DNA from: Pararge aegeria
Lineage: Eukaryota > Arthropoda > Insecta > Lepidoptera > Nymphalidae
Direction of reading: 5' to 3'
NCBI RefSeq assembly: GCF_905163445.1
Contig: NC_053181.1
Coordinates: 6,386,001-6,450,000, forward strand
DNA length: 64,000 nucleotides
Shown in pieces: positions 12,310 to 22,530 of the stretch. The position numbers and the translations under genes were made by a program. Positions within the stretch are counted from its first letter, which is position 1. Every line of letters begins with the position of its first letter. The notes under the pieces were generated by a model. The model was not told the DNA's origin and made no database searches. It saw only the letters and a list, made by a program, of their open reading frames with translations.

Positions 12310-12365
12310 AGATATTTGGTTATTTTTTGTTTGTATTATACATACAAAAAAATGACCAAATATCT
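12310..12365. repeat. Short imperfect palindrome
   Basis: AGATATTTGGTTATTTTTTG (from 12310) pairs with CAAAAAAATGACCAAATATCT (to 12365) around a 5-nt loop, with a small bulge. Confidence 0.7.
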
Positions 12366-13239
12366 AAATTGCGGTGGGCTTACTATACCAGCTTCCATAA
12401 ATAAAGTTTGAACGCCCATAAGCTGTTATTTTCTTTAGAGCAGCCAAACCAGATAGAGGCTAATTAAGAGAGAAGATAATTCGAGTCCCGCAATTCAAAA
12501 TGTTTATCGTCAAATTGACAGTTTAAATACAGAACTGTCAAATGAGTCTTCACAAAATATTGCATACCAGATGATACGATATAGGTATATAGATAGGCCT
12601 TCTTAGATATTAAAAACGCTCATAAAAAAGATCCGATAGGAAAGCAAATATCGTCGTTTTTTTTATTTTAAATATTTAGTCGACTTAAAAAAAGGAGAAT
12701 CTTAATTAATTTACTCTCCAATTACGTACAGTAAAGAGTTATATAATGGAGTCATTATTAACTACACATTTTTCGATATTTTAACGTACCTATTTGTTGA
12801 TAAATAATGTATTCGCACGCCCGTATATGGTACGAATGAGATGGATATAACTTCTTTTCTGACGCGGGCTATATAAACACATACTGACTAGGCATATCTA
12901 TATACATCGAAGCATAGACTCCATAGACAAACAGGGACACTGAATTGGAGAAATATTTGACCAATTATACACCACATATTAGAGTCGTCATTGCCAACGT
13001 TGCTGTTCTACACTTTGTGGTGCTTTGGGTTACAAGTGGAAAGTACCCAGTATAAAAAAGACATACTATACCTCGACGACTTTGATATCGTTCTAAATAC
13101 AGATATCGTCAAGACAGTGTTCGACGTTGTTATAGGACTGCTCTAGTATGTGGTATATTATTACTCAATAAATCATAGCACGCTCGATAAATTTATCAAA
13201 GAAATTACAACGGCCTTTTACGGAATCATGGAGTTTTAT

Positions 13240-16200
13240 TTATTCTTCCTTATCCTTGATTGGCTGCAACTCTTCAGGATTTTCATCCATACTGGCCGCT
13301 ACGTCCACGCGAGACTGGTCCACAGGGTATAACCTGGCAAGAGTTTAACATTAATATGACAAACAAGAGATTTTGGCACTCTCCATTATATTCCTTATTT
13401 TTATAATTTGAATTCTACTGCATGTCTCCCTACGGCCCTACATCTTAGGCCCTATAAATGAACGTGTAATAACGTGGAAATAGTTATTAAGTGTTTTATC
13501 ACACAATGGCGGATCATTTTAAAGGTGCTGTCAGTTGAAGTGTTTGAGGCGTGAATTGTTTGATACAATTTTTAGTTTTTTTCCATTAAAATTTATTAGG
13601 TAACATATTGTTGCAATGTACGATCCACTGTGTTATATACTTAAAACAGATTCTAAGGAGATTGAAAGTTAGTTTGTAACAAATAATCGGCGCCTTCTAC
13701 GCGGAACTAATTGACAGTTTCCCCTTAGTAAAATTTGTCTACTGCGCAGGTTGATCTATAGAACTCTTTTTACGTGATGCAATGTCTACTATGTGGTATA
13801 AAACAATGTGTTATCTGCGGGTCGATCCTTAAAAAGTCTTTTTACATGATGCGATATATATTATGTGGTATTAAACACTGTGTTCTGGGCAGGTCGATCT
13901 TAAGAACTCTTTCTACATGGTGCAGTGTATTATGTGGAAGCAAATAATGTATACTGCGCAGGTCGATCCTTAGAACTCTTTTTACATGATGCGATGTATA
14001 TTATGTGGTATTAAACACTGTCTACTGGGCAGGTCGATCTTAACAATTCTTTATACGTAATACAATATGAATTATGTGGTATCAAACACTGTCTACTTGT
14101 CTACTGCGCTAGTCGATCCCTTGAACTCTTTTTACAATGTTTATTATGTGGTATTAAGAATTGTGTTTATAATTGTGCAAGCGGTGATAGACGAGTGGGT
14201 AGGACTCCTTTTCGAGGGGGCGAGTTCGAATCCCAGTACACACCTATAGCTTTTCTAAGAAAACATCGTGAGGAAACCTGCATACCTGAGAGTTCTCCAT
14301 AATGTCTCCCAAAGGTGTTTGATGTCTACCAATATACAGCGCGGTGAACTACGGCCTTAACTCTGTAGTCGGCCTGTCATGGTTTGATATGATAATGACA
14401 CATATCGCCATCTAGCCCCCAAAGTCAGCGTAGCTTGTGTTAGGTTAGGTTAGAAAGATGACTGATAATTATTTTTTATGAATAATATACATAAATAAAT
14501 ATACTACGACTTTATACTTCATGTCTTCTGCGTGGGATGGGTATTATGTGGTATTGGTAGGGCACTCACCATCTCTGGTACAAGTATACGAGGAACACCA
14601 GGTCGTCTCGGAAGCAGGCGACTCGGTGGGCGGTGGGCATGGTGATGACGAAAGCGAACACGTCGTCGATGAAAGTGTTGAACGCCTTGTACATGAAGGC
14701 CCGCCAAGGCAGCGCCGCCACGGAGCGCAAGCGATAGTTCACGAATAGTTGCGGCAACATGAATAGGAAGCCGAACGCGTATACGCCGTTCACGACGCTC
14801 TTCAACGCCCACGAATACCAGCTGTTAAGACGGAGACAGGTCAAAGTCAAGTCAAATAATTCTTCATTCTAATAGGCGCATAGATTCTAGGCATTTGAAT
14901 ACAATCAATTTATAAATAGCCTTTAGCCGTCCACTGCTGAACTAAATTACTCTCCACGCGGAAGAGTTAATCCATAATAATAAATAAATAAATACTACGC
15001 GGTGCCAAAACGCCATGCATTGGGTAGGAGCTCGACTTCGCATTCGGGGGGCCGAGTTCGAATCCCCTCTAAGTTCTAAGCCGAAGCCTCTAAGTTTTAT
15101 AAGTTTATATGTGCGATTTAAGTAATTAAAATAAATTAAAATAAAATATCACTTGCTTCAACGGTGAAGAAATACATTGTGAGGAAACCTGCATGCCTGA
15201 GAGCTCTACATAATGTTCTCAAAAGAGTGTAGAGTCCACCATTCCGCACTGAGCCAGCGTGGTGAACTCAACCTGTTCTCATTGTGGAAGGAGACCTGTG
15301 CTCTGTAGTGAGCTGGTAACGGGTTGATGTGATGATGATGATGACGAATTACGACACACATCGCCATCTAGCCCCAAAGTCAGCTTGTGTTAGGGGTACA
15401 AAAATGACTGATAAATATTTTTTTGTTAATAATACACATAAATACTTATAATATATAAATAAACGCCGAAACGTTGCAAAACATTCATGTTTATCGCACA
15501 AACATTCTCCATTTGTGGTAATCGAACCCACAGCCTTGGCCTCAGAAAGCACAAGCGGGACAACTATAATGTATAAATACATACAATATTATATGAAATA
15601 CAGAAAGAAAGATATATACTAATAAACTTATAATATAGAGAATGCTTCAGCCTTTACTGAAACACACTTGGGGATGGGTTATCACAAATAATATTGTGTG
15701 GAAGAGTATGCAATTGTCGCGCGGCAAAAACTGCAAATGACAAAAAAAATTGAGTTATAAGTGGGCACTTTCAATGCCCTCACGCAAGTACAAAGATGAT
15801 GAAGATGATTATGCTTATTAGATAGATATCCTAAACTTACCTCTTATGAGCGACGTAGAGCAGCGAGTAGATAGCACCGGCAATGCACAAGGGGTAGAGG
15901 AGCATGGAGAGGTATCGCATGGCTTCCGCATCAGCCCGCTCGGTGCTCCGCTCGCCAGCGTCCGCGCCCCCGTCGCGGCAAACGCGCATGCGCCACACGC
16001 GCCATCCGGGGAACAGAATTCGCAAGTGGAGCACCTTCGTCACTTTCCACAGCTGAAAGAAGTTGAGCTTTTTGTGACAGAGCTCGTCCGGGGAAGTTCT
16101 ACCACCATGCTTATTTATTTATTTATTTTATTTATTGCCTCGCTGCGGTGGTTTCGAGGACGTTTTAGATTTTATTTACTTTTAAATAGTTTATTTTAGG

Positions 16201-19200
16201 TTATATTTATAAAACAATTATTTTAAAGAATAAATTTACAAAATGTTAGTTTTATTTATACTCTTAGAAGAATAAAAGAAAACACAGACAGAAGAAGTAT
16301 ACAAAAGGCGGCCTTATCGCTTTGAAGCGATCTTTTCCAGGCAACCTTAGGATAAGGAAAACAAAAGGATAACATAGTGCAGGTTGTGCATATTTAAAAA
16401 AAATACATACAAATAACTACATACTAATACTTAAACTAGATTACACAAATAAAATAATACATAATATATCTATGCCGCTTAGCAGCATTTTTGCATTGTG
16501 CTCCGGTCTGAAGGACGAGGTTGCCGGTGTAATTACAGACACATTAGGCTTCGCTTTTGGTTGATGGACACGGGGCAACACGTTGTAGGATGGGTTCCTT
16601 GCATGCCCTGTGAAGTGTTGCTATTTGTATGCGATGATTTTCCACTTACCATCACGTGGGTCATATAATTGTTCGGTTAAATGTTAATCTGATAATTGTT
16701 ATTATAAAAAAAAAAAGTTTACACATATCGATAGATATATCGTGGTACATATATCAGGATACGGGATCTTAAAGTCCAGAATAAAAGTAAGCATTGTTCT
16801 TTTAATTAAATATAAACTATCAATCTTATATCTTTAAACAAGCAATTCTTGTACATATATATATATAATCGGAATCTCGGAATCGGCTCCAACGATTTTC
16901 ATGAAATTTAGTATACGCGGGTTTCGGGGGCGATAAATCAATCTAGCTAGGATTCATTTTTAGAAAATGTTATTTTATTTGTATTTTAATAACCGATTTG
17001 GTGCAATGAAGTTGCATGGGTCAGCTAGTATTATTTAATACTAGCAAACCAGTAGTAGTAATTTACCCAGTGAATATTTTTTTTATGTGATTATGCATAA
17101 TGTGTAACAAGGGATAGTTTCAATACATTAACTGAAAATGAAAACATAAAGACCTTTTAATAAGCACAGCTCTCTCTCTCTCTCGCTAAGGCAGAACTCT
17201 CTTTATCTTTGATTTTAAGTATTAACCTGCCCATTGCTATGGACAATTAAAAAAAATATTTTTTAACAATGGGAGTTGCTTTTAAGTGAGAAAGAACCAC
17301 TTCTCATTTCCAGGAAGTGTATGTGGAATTTACTAAAGAAAATATGCCAAAATACCCACTGAAGACTCAAACAACTAGGACTAATGCCAATGCATTGGCA
17401 TTGCAATCGTCATCCGTACCTCTATGACAGCACTAATACTAGCTGGTACCAGCACCAACAATGACGTCTGCTCATCCAGGAGGTAAAAGAAGATGACAAG
17501 CTGAGAGAAAGCACGCCAGAACACGGTCCGAGCCGACAATCCAGCAAACGAACTCTTGCGGCGCCAAAACGAAACGTCATTCTTGAATGCCAAGAAGTCA
17601 AATAGCAACTGTAAAAAAAAAAAACTATTTAATCACTCGCTTTAATGGTGAAGAAAACATAGTGTCGAAACCTGCATGCCTGAGAGTTCTCCATAATGTA
17701 CTCAAAGGTGTGTGAAGTTAACCCGCTTTTCCCTACCGTGGTTGACTACAACCTAAACTCAGCCAAGGTAATGAGTTGATAATGATGACGAGTGATTCCA
17801 GGAAGAAGTTGGGTAACAAGTTTTTCACTATCATGATTACTGTAACTAAACTTCTATATGCTCTTGATTTTTGACATGCATACAAGATACATAAAAATAT
17901 ACTATCTTAATATATATAAATCTCCTGTCACGATGTTTGTCCGCGATGGACTCCTAAACTACTGAACCGATTTTAAATTAAATTGGCACACCGTAAGCAG
18001 TCTGGTTTAACTTAAGAGATAGGATAGCTTAGATCTTTAAGTAAAGTCACAATTTTATTTTATTGCAAATTATTTGTCTATAATTAATTGATAGTTACAT
18101 GTTATATGTATATACAACTATACTTATTTAAGGCTTAGCGATACTGAATACTTTAAAAACAAAATCAAACGCAGACGAAGTCGCGGGCAACACCTAGTAA
18201 AAATATAAATATACACTAAATATATATTTTACATACAGATTATATATTTTATAGATACACACATCTAGCCCAAAAGTAAGCGTTGCTGGTGTTATTAGTA
18301 CTAAGATGACTGATGAATTTTTTTATGAATAATATACATATATAATTACAATATACATATAAACACCCAGACACTAAAAAACATTCATGTTCAACACACT
18401 AACACTTGCCAGTTGTGGGAATCGAACCCACGGCCACTCAGTAAGTAGGGTCGCTGCGTACTGCGCGAATCGGCCGTCAAAACATACAAAATATATTGTA
18501 TGTTTCATGGATAAACTAATATGAATTTTTTTTATAAGTGAAAAATGATATATAAAAGATAAAAGGGAATGGATCTCCTCAAAGGACAACCCCAAATCAC
18601 GCTCAGCATGCTATAATCATAAAAACCTATTGCCAGCCCACTACAAGGCACGATTCTTACCCCACAGTGAGAAGGGGGGTAGCCAACCTCGCTGGCTAGT
18701 ACAGGTTGTTGGACTTTGCAAACTTTTGAGAATTTTATGGAAAATTCCCAGGCATGCAGGTTTCCTCACAGTGTTTCCCTTCACCATGTAAGCAAGTGAT
18801 ATTTTAGGGCTATCACCACTTTCATGCCCATATGTAAGGCATTAACTTAAATAAAATATGAAGAAGAAGAAGAAAAACTTTATTGCACATATAACATACA
18901 GGAGAAGAAAAAGTAAGGAGTATAGGAGTAGGACATGCAAAGGCTGCCTTATTGCTGCAAGCAATCTCTTACAGGCAACCTTTGCAGATAGGACTTACAG
19001 CTAGAGTACGGGATAGTGCCAAGAGTGTTGATAGATATACCAAAATGTAAAGATACAAATACATATATAATTTAAATAAATATATGTAATATATAAATAT
19101 ATAACAAATATTACATATATAAGTAGATTTTAACACACAATTTAAAAGAAAGAAATATAAAGAATCTACTTCAAATTCCATCACTCAAAGAGAGGTAGTA

Positions 19201-21802
19201 GTCCTTCAGACGACTCTTAAATGTCGGAAGGGAACTACCTCCACGGATTTCAGCAGGCAGATAAGCAAGATGATGATAATGATAAGTAACTTACATGACA
19301 ACTTGCGATTAAAACAGTAGCTGAGAGCAAGTACAAATTTGTGTCTGCAAATATTCCCTTGACATCATCTACATCCTTATCACTGAAGCCCAGGACGTGA
19401 AAATGCTCCAATGCCAAACGCACATGAATGGCTAAGCGTAAAGAACCATATGATGCAGGCGATACGCTTACTGTCACATTAACTTCTGATGTACTGCTAT
19501 TTAACATTTGTAAATGAGAAATTCTAGATTTTAATACATTGTGCTGGATGATTGGAAGAAATTTTTCATCTCGGACTCTGCAAGAAAAAACTTATGTCAT
19601 TATGAACACTTCAACAAACAAACCACCACTATAGGACTTCTTTGCTTAAAATTAAAGCAAATTTTAAAATTCTATGTTTGTTTCACTTGACAGATTAATA
19701 TTTTATGTAATATTATAAATAAAAATGGACTAAATACATTATATTTGGTACCCTAGAGATGGCAAGAGGAAAAAAGGATAGCCACAAAAAGGTTGAAAGA
19801 TGACCTGCCAAAAGGATGGCGCAGAATAGCCAGAGACCGGCCTATGTCCAAGAACAGCCTGACTAAGCGCGCTGGTGTCACAAAGTTTTATGATTTTTTT
19901 TAGGAATAAATATCACATAATAAATTAATAGATCTAGTAACTAGTAGTGTATTAGCAATAATTTATTTAGTCAGACAATAATCGTATTTGTTTGTTTGCC
20001 CTACCTTAACACCCTAACTAAGCGGTTAACTAGATTTTTGGCATAAAGTTACAAGGACAAGACAGTAACATATGCTACTTTTTAAACCTGGAAATCAAAC
20101 AGTTCCCTGGGTTTGAAAAAACTGTACTACTTACAGATGAAGAATGTGGGAAACAACTAATTAACCATAAATAAGCTTACCACATCTAAGTTGTTAAAAC
20201 TCTGTGTTGGTCTATCTGTCTTAAAAGTAAATATAAGGAATGGTGAATTCAGGATCTATACCTGGAGTGAACAATACAGCTCAGAAACTAATGGTTTATA
20301 ACTTTATTTAGGGTCTATTTCAAGATCAATCGGTCAATCCAAATATTTCCTATATTCTTACGAAAATGACATTCACAAAAGTTTACCTCAAATATGGATA
20401 CAATTCACTTGGTATTTTGCTCACAGGTAAATTTAAGTTATCAATCAGAATAGACAGGGGTGCTACTGTGGCAATATGTGCATATGGCTTCACACTTTTG
20501 TCTGTTTTCTCCTCTCCTTTACTCTGTAAAATACAAATACATAGGGTTAATTTTATTAATGTTAGAAATAGTGTAAGTAACACATTTATTTATTATAACA
20601 ACTAAGGCCCATTTGTTAGTAATACAACTTATTAACTTATATGATGTAAGTTAAGTAGACAAAGTTAGGGTTACCGTTCAAGCACCAAAATTCAGTGATC
20701 AATGAAAGGTGAGCCAAACTTTCCTGTTAACATGTTCAATATACTGTTCAACCACAGCCTTGTCAGGTAGGATGAAGAATTTTTCTTTAAAATCATTGGT
20801 TTATTCCTGAGCGTCACATGTAAGAGCATAACATCTGTGACACTGAAAACATCGGTAGCAAGCCCAACAGTATTCTGAACTTTTGTTATACTGAACAAAA
20901 AATTTCTTTAGTGACATTTGTGTATAGTCAACCCACAGCCCAGCTGTAGAAGCTTTGAAAGTAGACTTTAAACGATAAAGTATTAAAGACTTCTATAAAT
21001 ATTATATATAGTTTAATATGAAATGTTTAGCAACCAACAATCGGTTATTAACATCTGCCAACTAATGCTAAACTAATTCTTGCTTGCCCACTAATGATTG
21101 GCAGATATTAATATAATACTCTATAAGAAAATATTTCAAATAATGTAATAAAAATTATATTTGTTCAATATTTACATACAGTAGTACTAGCTACATATAT
21201 ATGAGATTATGATCTAATCACTCACATTTGACTGTAGCAGGTTAAATGTTGCTGCTTGGGGCTCAGTGTGTGTGATTAACGATAATGTATGTACAGACTC
21301 TGAGCGAAAAATATCTATAAAGTCATCATAAAGTCTCCGCTCATCCAGCAGAACCGCATGCATGAATAAAGTTCCATTATTGCGGGTCTTACGAGGTATT
21401 TTTAATGTCACAGTCCTGTAATAGTAAAAGTAGAATTGATTGTGTGTAATATTAATAGTAAAATTGATAAAACTTTACAGTAGCTTTATTTATAATTTAA
21501 TTCCTATTATAATTATAAGAAATTAGCACTCACATTGTTGCTGGATTAAGGTAGTCAAATTTAAGGGAAGTATGCACTTTGTTTACCGATCCTTCGTACA
21601 TTCCATTTCTATAAGGATGTTCCTTAACTGAAGTATACAGCACTAAATGCTGCACTGGATTTAAAGCTAAATAATTACTTAAACATCGGTCGCCACGACT
21701 ACATTCCGGCGGTATGAAGATTTCAGCTAAAGTCCATATCGTATTAATCACGTAAACGGCAAAAATTAAAGATATTATCAAGGACACTGAAATGTATTTC
21801 AT
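13240..21802 (-). CDS. CLPTM1L: CLPTM1L: cleft lip and palate transmembrane 1-like, ER lipid scramblase (complete, 8 exons)
   Basis: Coding exons on the minus strand: 21802-21534, 21415-21226, 20523-20387, 19577-19295, 17608-17420, 16052-15841, 14821-14570 and 13333-13240. They sum to 1626 nt, giving 541 aa plus TAA, close to the human protein (538 aa). All seven introns are GT-AG and every phase matches. Family hallmarks are KTRNNGTL (exon 2), FSDKDVDDVKGIFADTNLY (exon 4), LLFDFLAFKNDVSFW and LLDEQTSLLVLVPA (exon 5), AMRYLSMLLYPLC (exon 6), SWYSW, VNGVYAFGFLFMLPQLFVNY and FNTFIDDVFAF (exon 7), and the LYPVD tail (exon 8). An N-terminal hydrophobic anchor (residues about 4-29) precedes a lumenal-type domain; several membrane spans follow from about residue 275. 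Members of this family sit in the ER, and human CLPTM1L is reported to flip GlcN-PI for GPI-anchor synthesis. The ATG is the first codon of an exon with no competing upstream start seen. Confidence 0.95.
13700..14175 (+). repeat. Minisatellite, about six units of ~71 bp, in the last CLPTM1L intron
   Basis: Units start near 13750, 13821, 13892, 13961, 14032 and 14112. Each has a form of GCAGGTCGATCCTTAGAACT, then CTTTTTACATGATGCGATGT, then ATTATGTGGTATTAAACACT. Divergence between units is roughly 10-25 percent. Confidence 0.85.
14178..14396 (+). repeat. SINE-D with tRNA-like head
   Basis: The head AGACGAGTGGGTAGGACTCC and GCGAGTTCGAATCCCAG resemble Pol III A and B boxes. The body has AGGAAACCTGCATACCTGAG. 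It is inserted right after the minisatellite, in CLPTM1L intron 7. Confidence 0.75.
14397..14493 (-). repeat. SINE-A fragment
   Basis: CATCGCCATCTAGCCCC-type start and GATGACTGATAATTATTTTT, ending before the tRNA head; the head is missing. A TTAGGTTAGGTTAG run occurs inside. Confidence 0.6.
15003..15345 (+). repeat. SINE-D with tRNA-like head
   Basis: The head has GGGTAGGAGCTCGACTTCGC and GCCGAGTTCGAATCCCCTC. The body has GGAAACCTGCATGCCTGAGA and the tail is (GAT)n. It is in CLPTM1L intron 6. Confidence 0.75.
15350..15568 (-). repeat. SINE-A
   Basis: Contains CGCCATCTAGCCCCAAAGTC and, at the high-coordinate end, GTGGTAATCGAACCCACAGC, the reverse complement of a tRNA B box. It directly follows the SINE-D copy ending at 15345. 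Confidence 0.75.
16100..16350 (-). repeat. LINE 3' tail with conserved stem-loop
   Basis: On minus it reads GGTTGCCTGGAAAAGATCGC, loop, AGCGATAAGGCCGCC (16346-16307), then AT-rich sequence ending in AATAAATAAATAAAT. It has the same layout as tails at 47.2 and 54.1 kb. It is in CLPTM1L intron 5. Confidence 0.6.
16860..17032 (+). repeat. Degenerate interspersed repeat related to the 36.8 kb family
   Basis: ATTTTCATGAAATTTAGTAT and the ending GGGTCAGCTAGTA resemble the repeats at 36826-37254, but the copy is worn. Confidence 0.4.
17171..17186 (+). repeat. (CT)n microsatellite
   Basis: Eight CT dinucleotides in CLPTM1L intron 5. Confidence 0.7.
17640..17795 (+). repeat. SINE-D fragment (head missing)
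   Basis: Contains CGAAACCTGCATGCCTGAGA and CCATAATGTACTCAAAGGTG, ending in GATAATGATGACGA. It begins about 30 bp from CLPTM1L exon 5. Confidence 0.7.
17902..18197 (+). mobile_element. Short element (296 bp) with perfect 10-bp target duplication
   Basis: It runs from CTATCTTAATATATATAAAT to GCGGGCAACACCTAG. TAAAAATATA flanks it on both sides (17892-17901 and 18198-18207). The second copy is at 58499-58785. There is no terminal inverted repeat and no coding sequence. It is in CLPTM1L intron 4. Confidence 0.75.
18253..18479 (-). repeat. SINE-A
   Basis: Ends with GGGAATCGAACCCACGGCC and ATCGGCCGTCA, the complement of a tRNA-like head. It is in CLPTM1L intron 4. Confidence 0.75.
18630..18815 (-). 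repeat. SINE-D fragment
   Basis: CAGGCATGCAGGTTTCCTCA and GAGAAGGGGGGTAGCC are the reverse complement of the SINE-D body. Confidence 0.65.
18858..19261 (-). mobile_element. 5'-truncated non-LTR retrotransposon (Jockey/CR1-group) 3' end
   Basis: On minus, 19261-19171 encodes LPAEIRGGSSLPTFKSRLKD and then a stop; this is the usual C-terminus of reverse transcriptase ORFs in this group. The 3' UTR carries the stem-loop GGTTGCCTGTAAGAGATTGC, loop, GCAATAAGGCAGCC (18980-18942), an AATAAAG and a (CTT)n tail. It begins 33 bp after the CLPTM1L exon 4 donor and has not disturbed it. Confidence 0.7.
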
Positions 21803-22200
21803 AACTTTAGTTATTAAAGTACACTTTTAGGAAAATTATTTAAATTTTAATCTGATTCTGAACCACGAACGATCACCGAAATTTAATTGATAAGTTTGAC
21901 ATTTATTTGACGCATTTTTTGACATTTTTGACACATTTTGTCTATAGTATAGCCATAGAATATCAATACCGATCACAGGTAAAAGAATATGCTCAATTCT
22001 TATTCCGAGATATTTTATATTATTAAGTGATTGATGATTTCAATGATCTTTTATGCCAGAGAACCATATTGTTCTGCTCTTTATGTTTGCACTTGCAATT
22101 CTTTTAGTTTTGTGTTAGCAATTTTGTTTTAAATATTGCAATAAATAAAATGGTCAATCCTATTTTTTAGGTAAACAACACTGTTAATTTTACAAAGTGG
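21803..22200. promoter_or_regulatory. Divergent promoter region between CLPTM1L and the 2510-aa gene
   Basis: CLPTM1L starts at 21802 on minus, and the first exon of the large gene probably begins near 22100-22200 on plus. About 300-400 bp is therefore left for both promoters. I see no clear TATA box at an expected distance and no repeat in this stretch. The short T/GACA-rich run around 21895-21945 (TTTGACATTTATTTGACGC and similar) is the only notable motif. Confidence 0.5.
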
Positions 22201-22287
22201 ACGGCGTAGGAAGTTAGGAACGTTACTATTAAATCGGTGTCTCCAAGGAAATAATATTGATGTTTTGGAAAATTAGGGAAATGTAGG

Positions 22288-22421
22288 GTAAGTTTGTTAC
22301 GCCATTGATGTATTCGCGGTTGCAATTAATTAAAACTCAGTTTTAGTTTCACTCACAGTACTATGTGGCAGTGTTTTGACAGTTGTCATTGAAGATGTTT
22401 GATATTTTGTTTATATTTCAG
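22288..22421 (+). other. Probable 5' UTR intron of the 2510-aa gene
   Basis: A strong donor (AGG|GTAAGT, first intron base 22288) is followed 134 bp later by a pyrimidine-rich acceptor (TATATTTCAG, last base 22421). Splicing would join a noncoding first exon, starting somewhere around 22100-22200, to the exon that carries the uORF and the main ORF. This is inferred from splice-site sequence only. Confidence 0.6.
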
Positions 22422-22422
22422 G

Positions 22423-22494
22423 ATGGGCGACCCTATTTCTAATGCCCGGAGATTAGTTGATTACGAATATCGCTCAAGAATAAAACAATGGTAA
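22423..22494 (+). other. Upstream ORF (23 codons) in the leader of the 2510-aa gene
   Basis: An ATG lies two bases after the splice acceptor at 22421 and opens a 23-codon ORF (MGDPISNARRL to RIKQW) ending at TAA 22492-22494. It is in the same frame as the main ORF but separated from it by two TAA codons (22492 and 22507). It ends 36 nt before the main ATG, so it could lower initiation there. An alternative is that it is an exon of another isoform; GGTAAAG at its end resembles a weak donor. Confidence 0.55.
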
Positions 22495-22530
22495 AGAGTC
22501 AGCATCTAACACCTCCCGAAACAGGTGGCC

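Larger units (their letters stand above)
9945..13239. other. Gene-free AT-rich stretch downstream of CLPTM1L
   Basis: There are no exons on either strand that I can support. It may include the CLPTM1L 3' UTR next to 13240. It holds a SINE-E copy (10470-10720) and a hairpin (12310-12365). The rest is unstructured. Confidence 0.5.

Noticed and set aside
17902..18197. Helitron
   Set aside because: Exact 10-bp target duplications flank both copies; Helitrons insert without one.
22491..22524. Intron between the uORF and the main ORF (GTAAAG...ACAG)
   Set aside because: It would be 34 nt, too short for normal splicing, and joining shifts the uORF out of frame with the main ORF.
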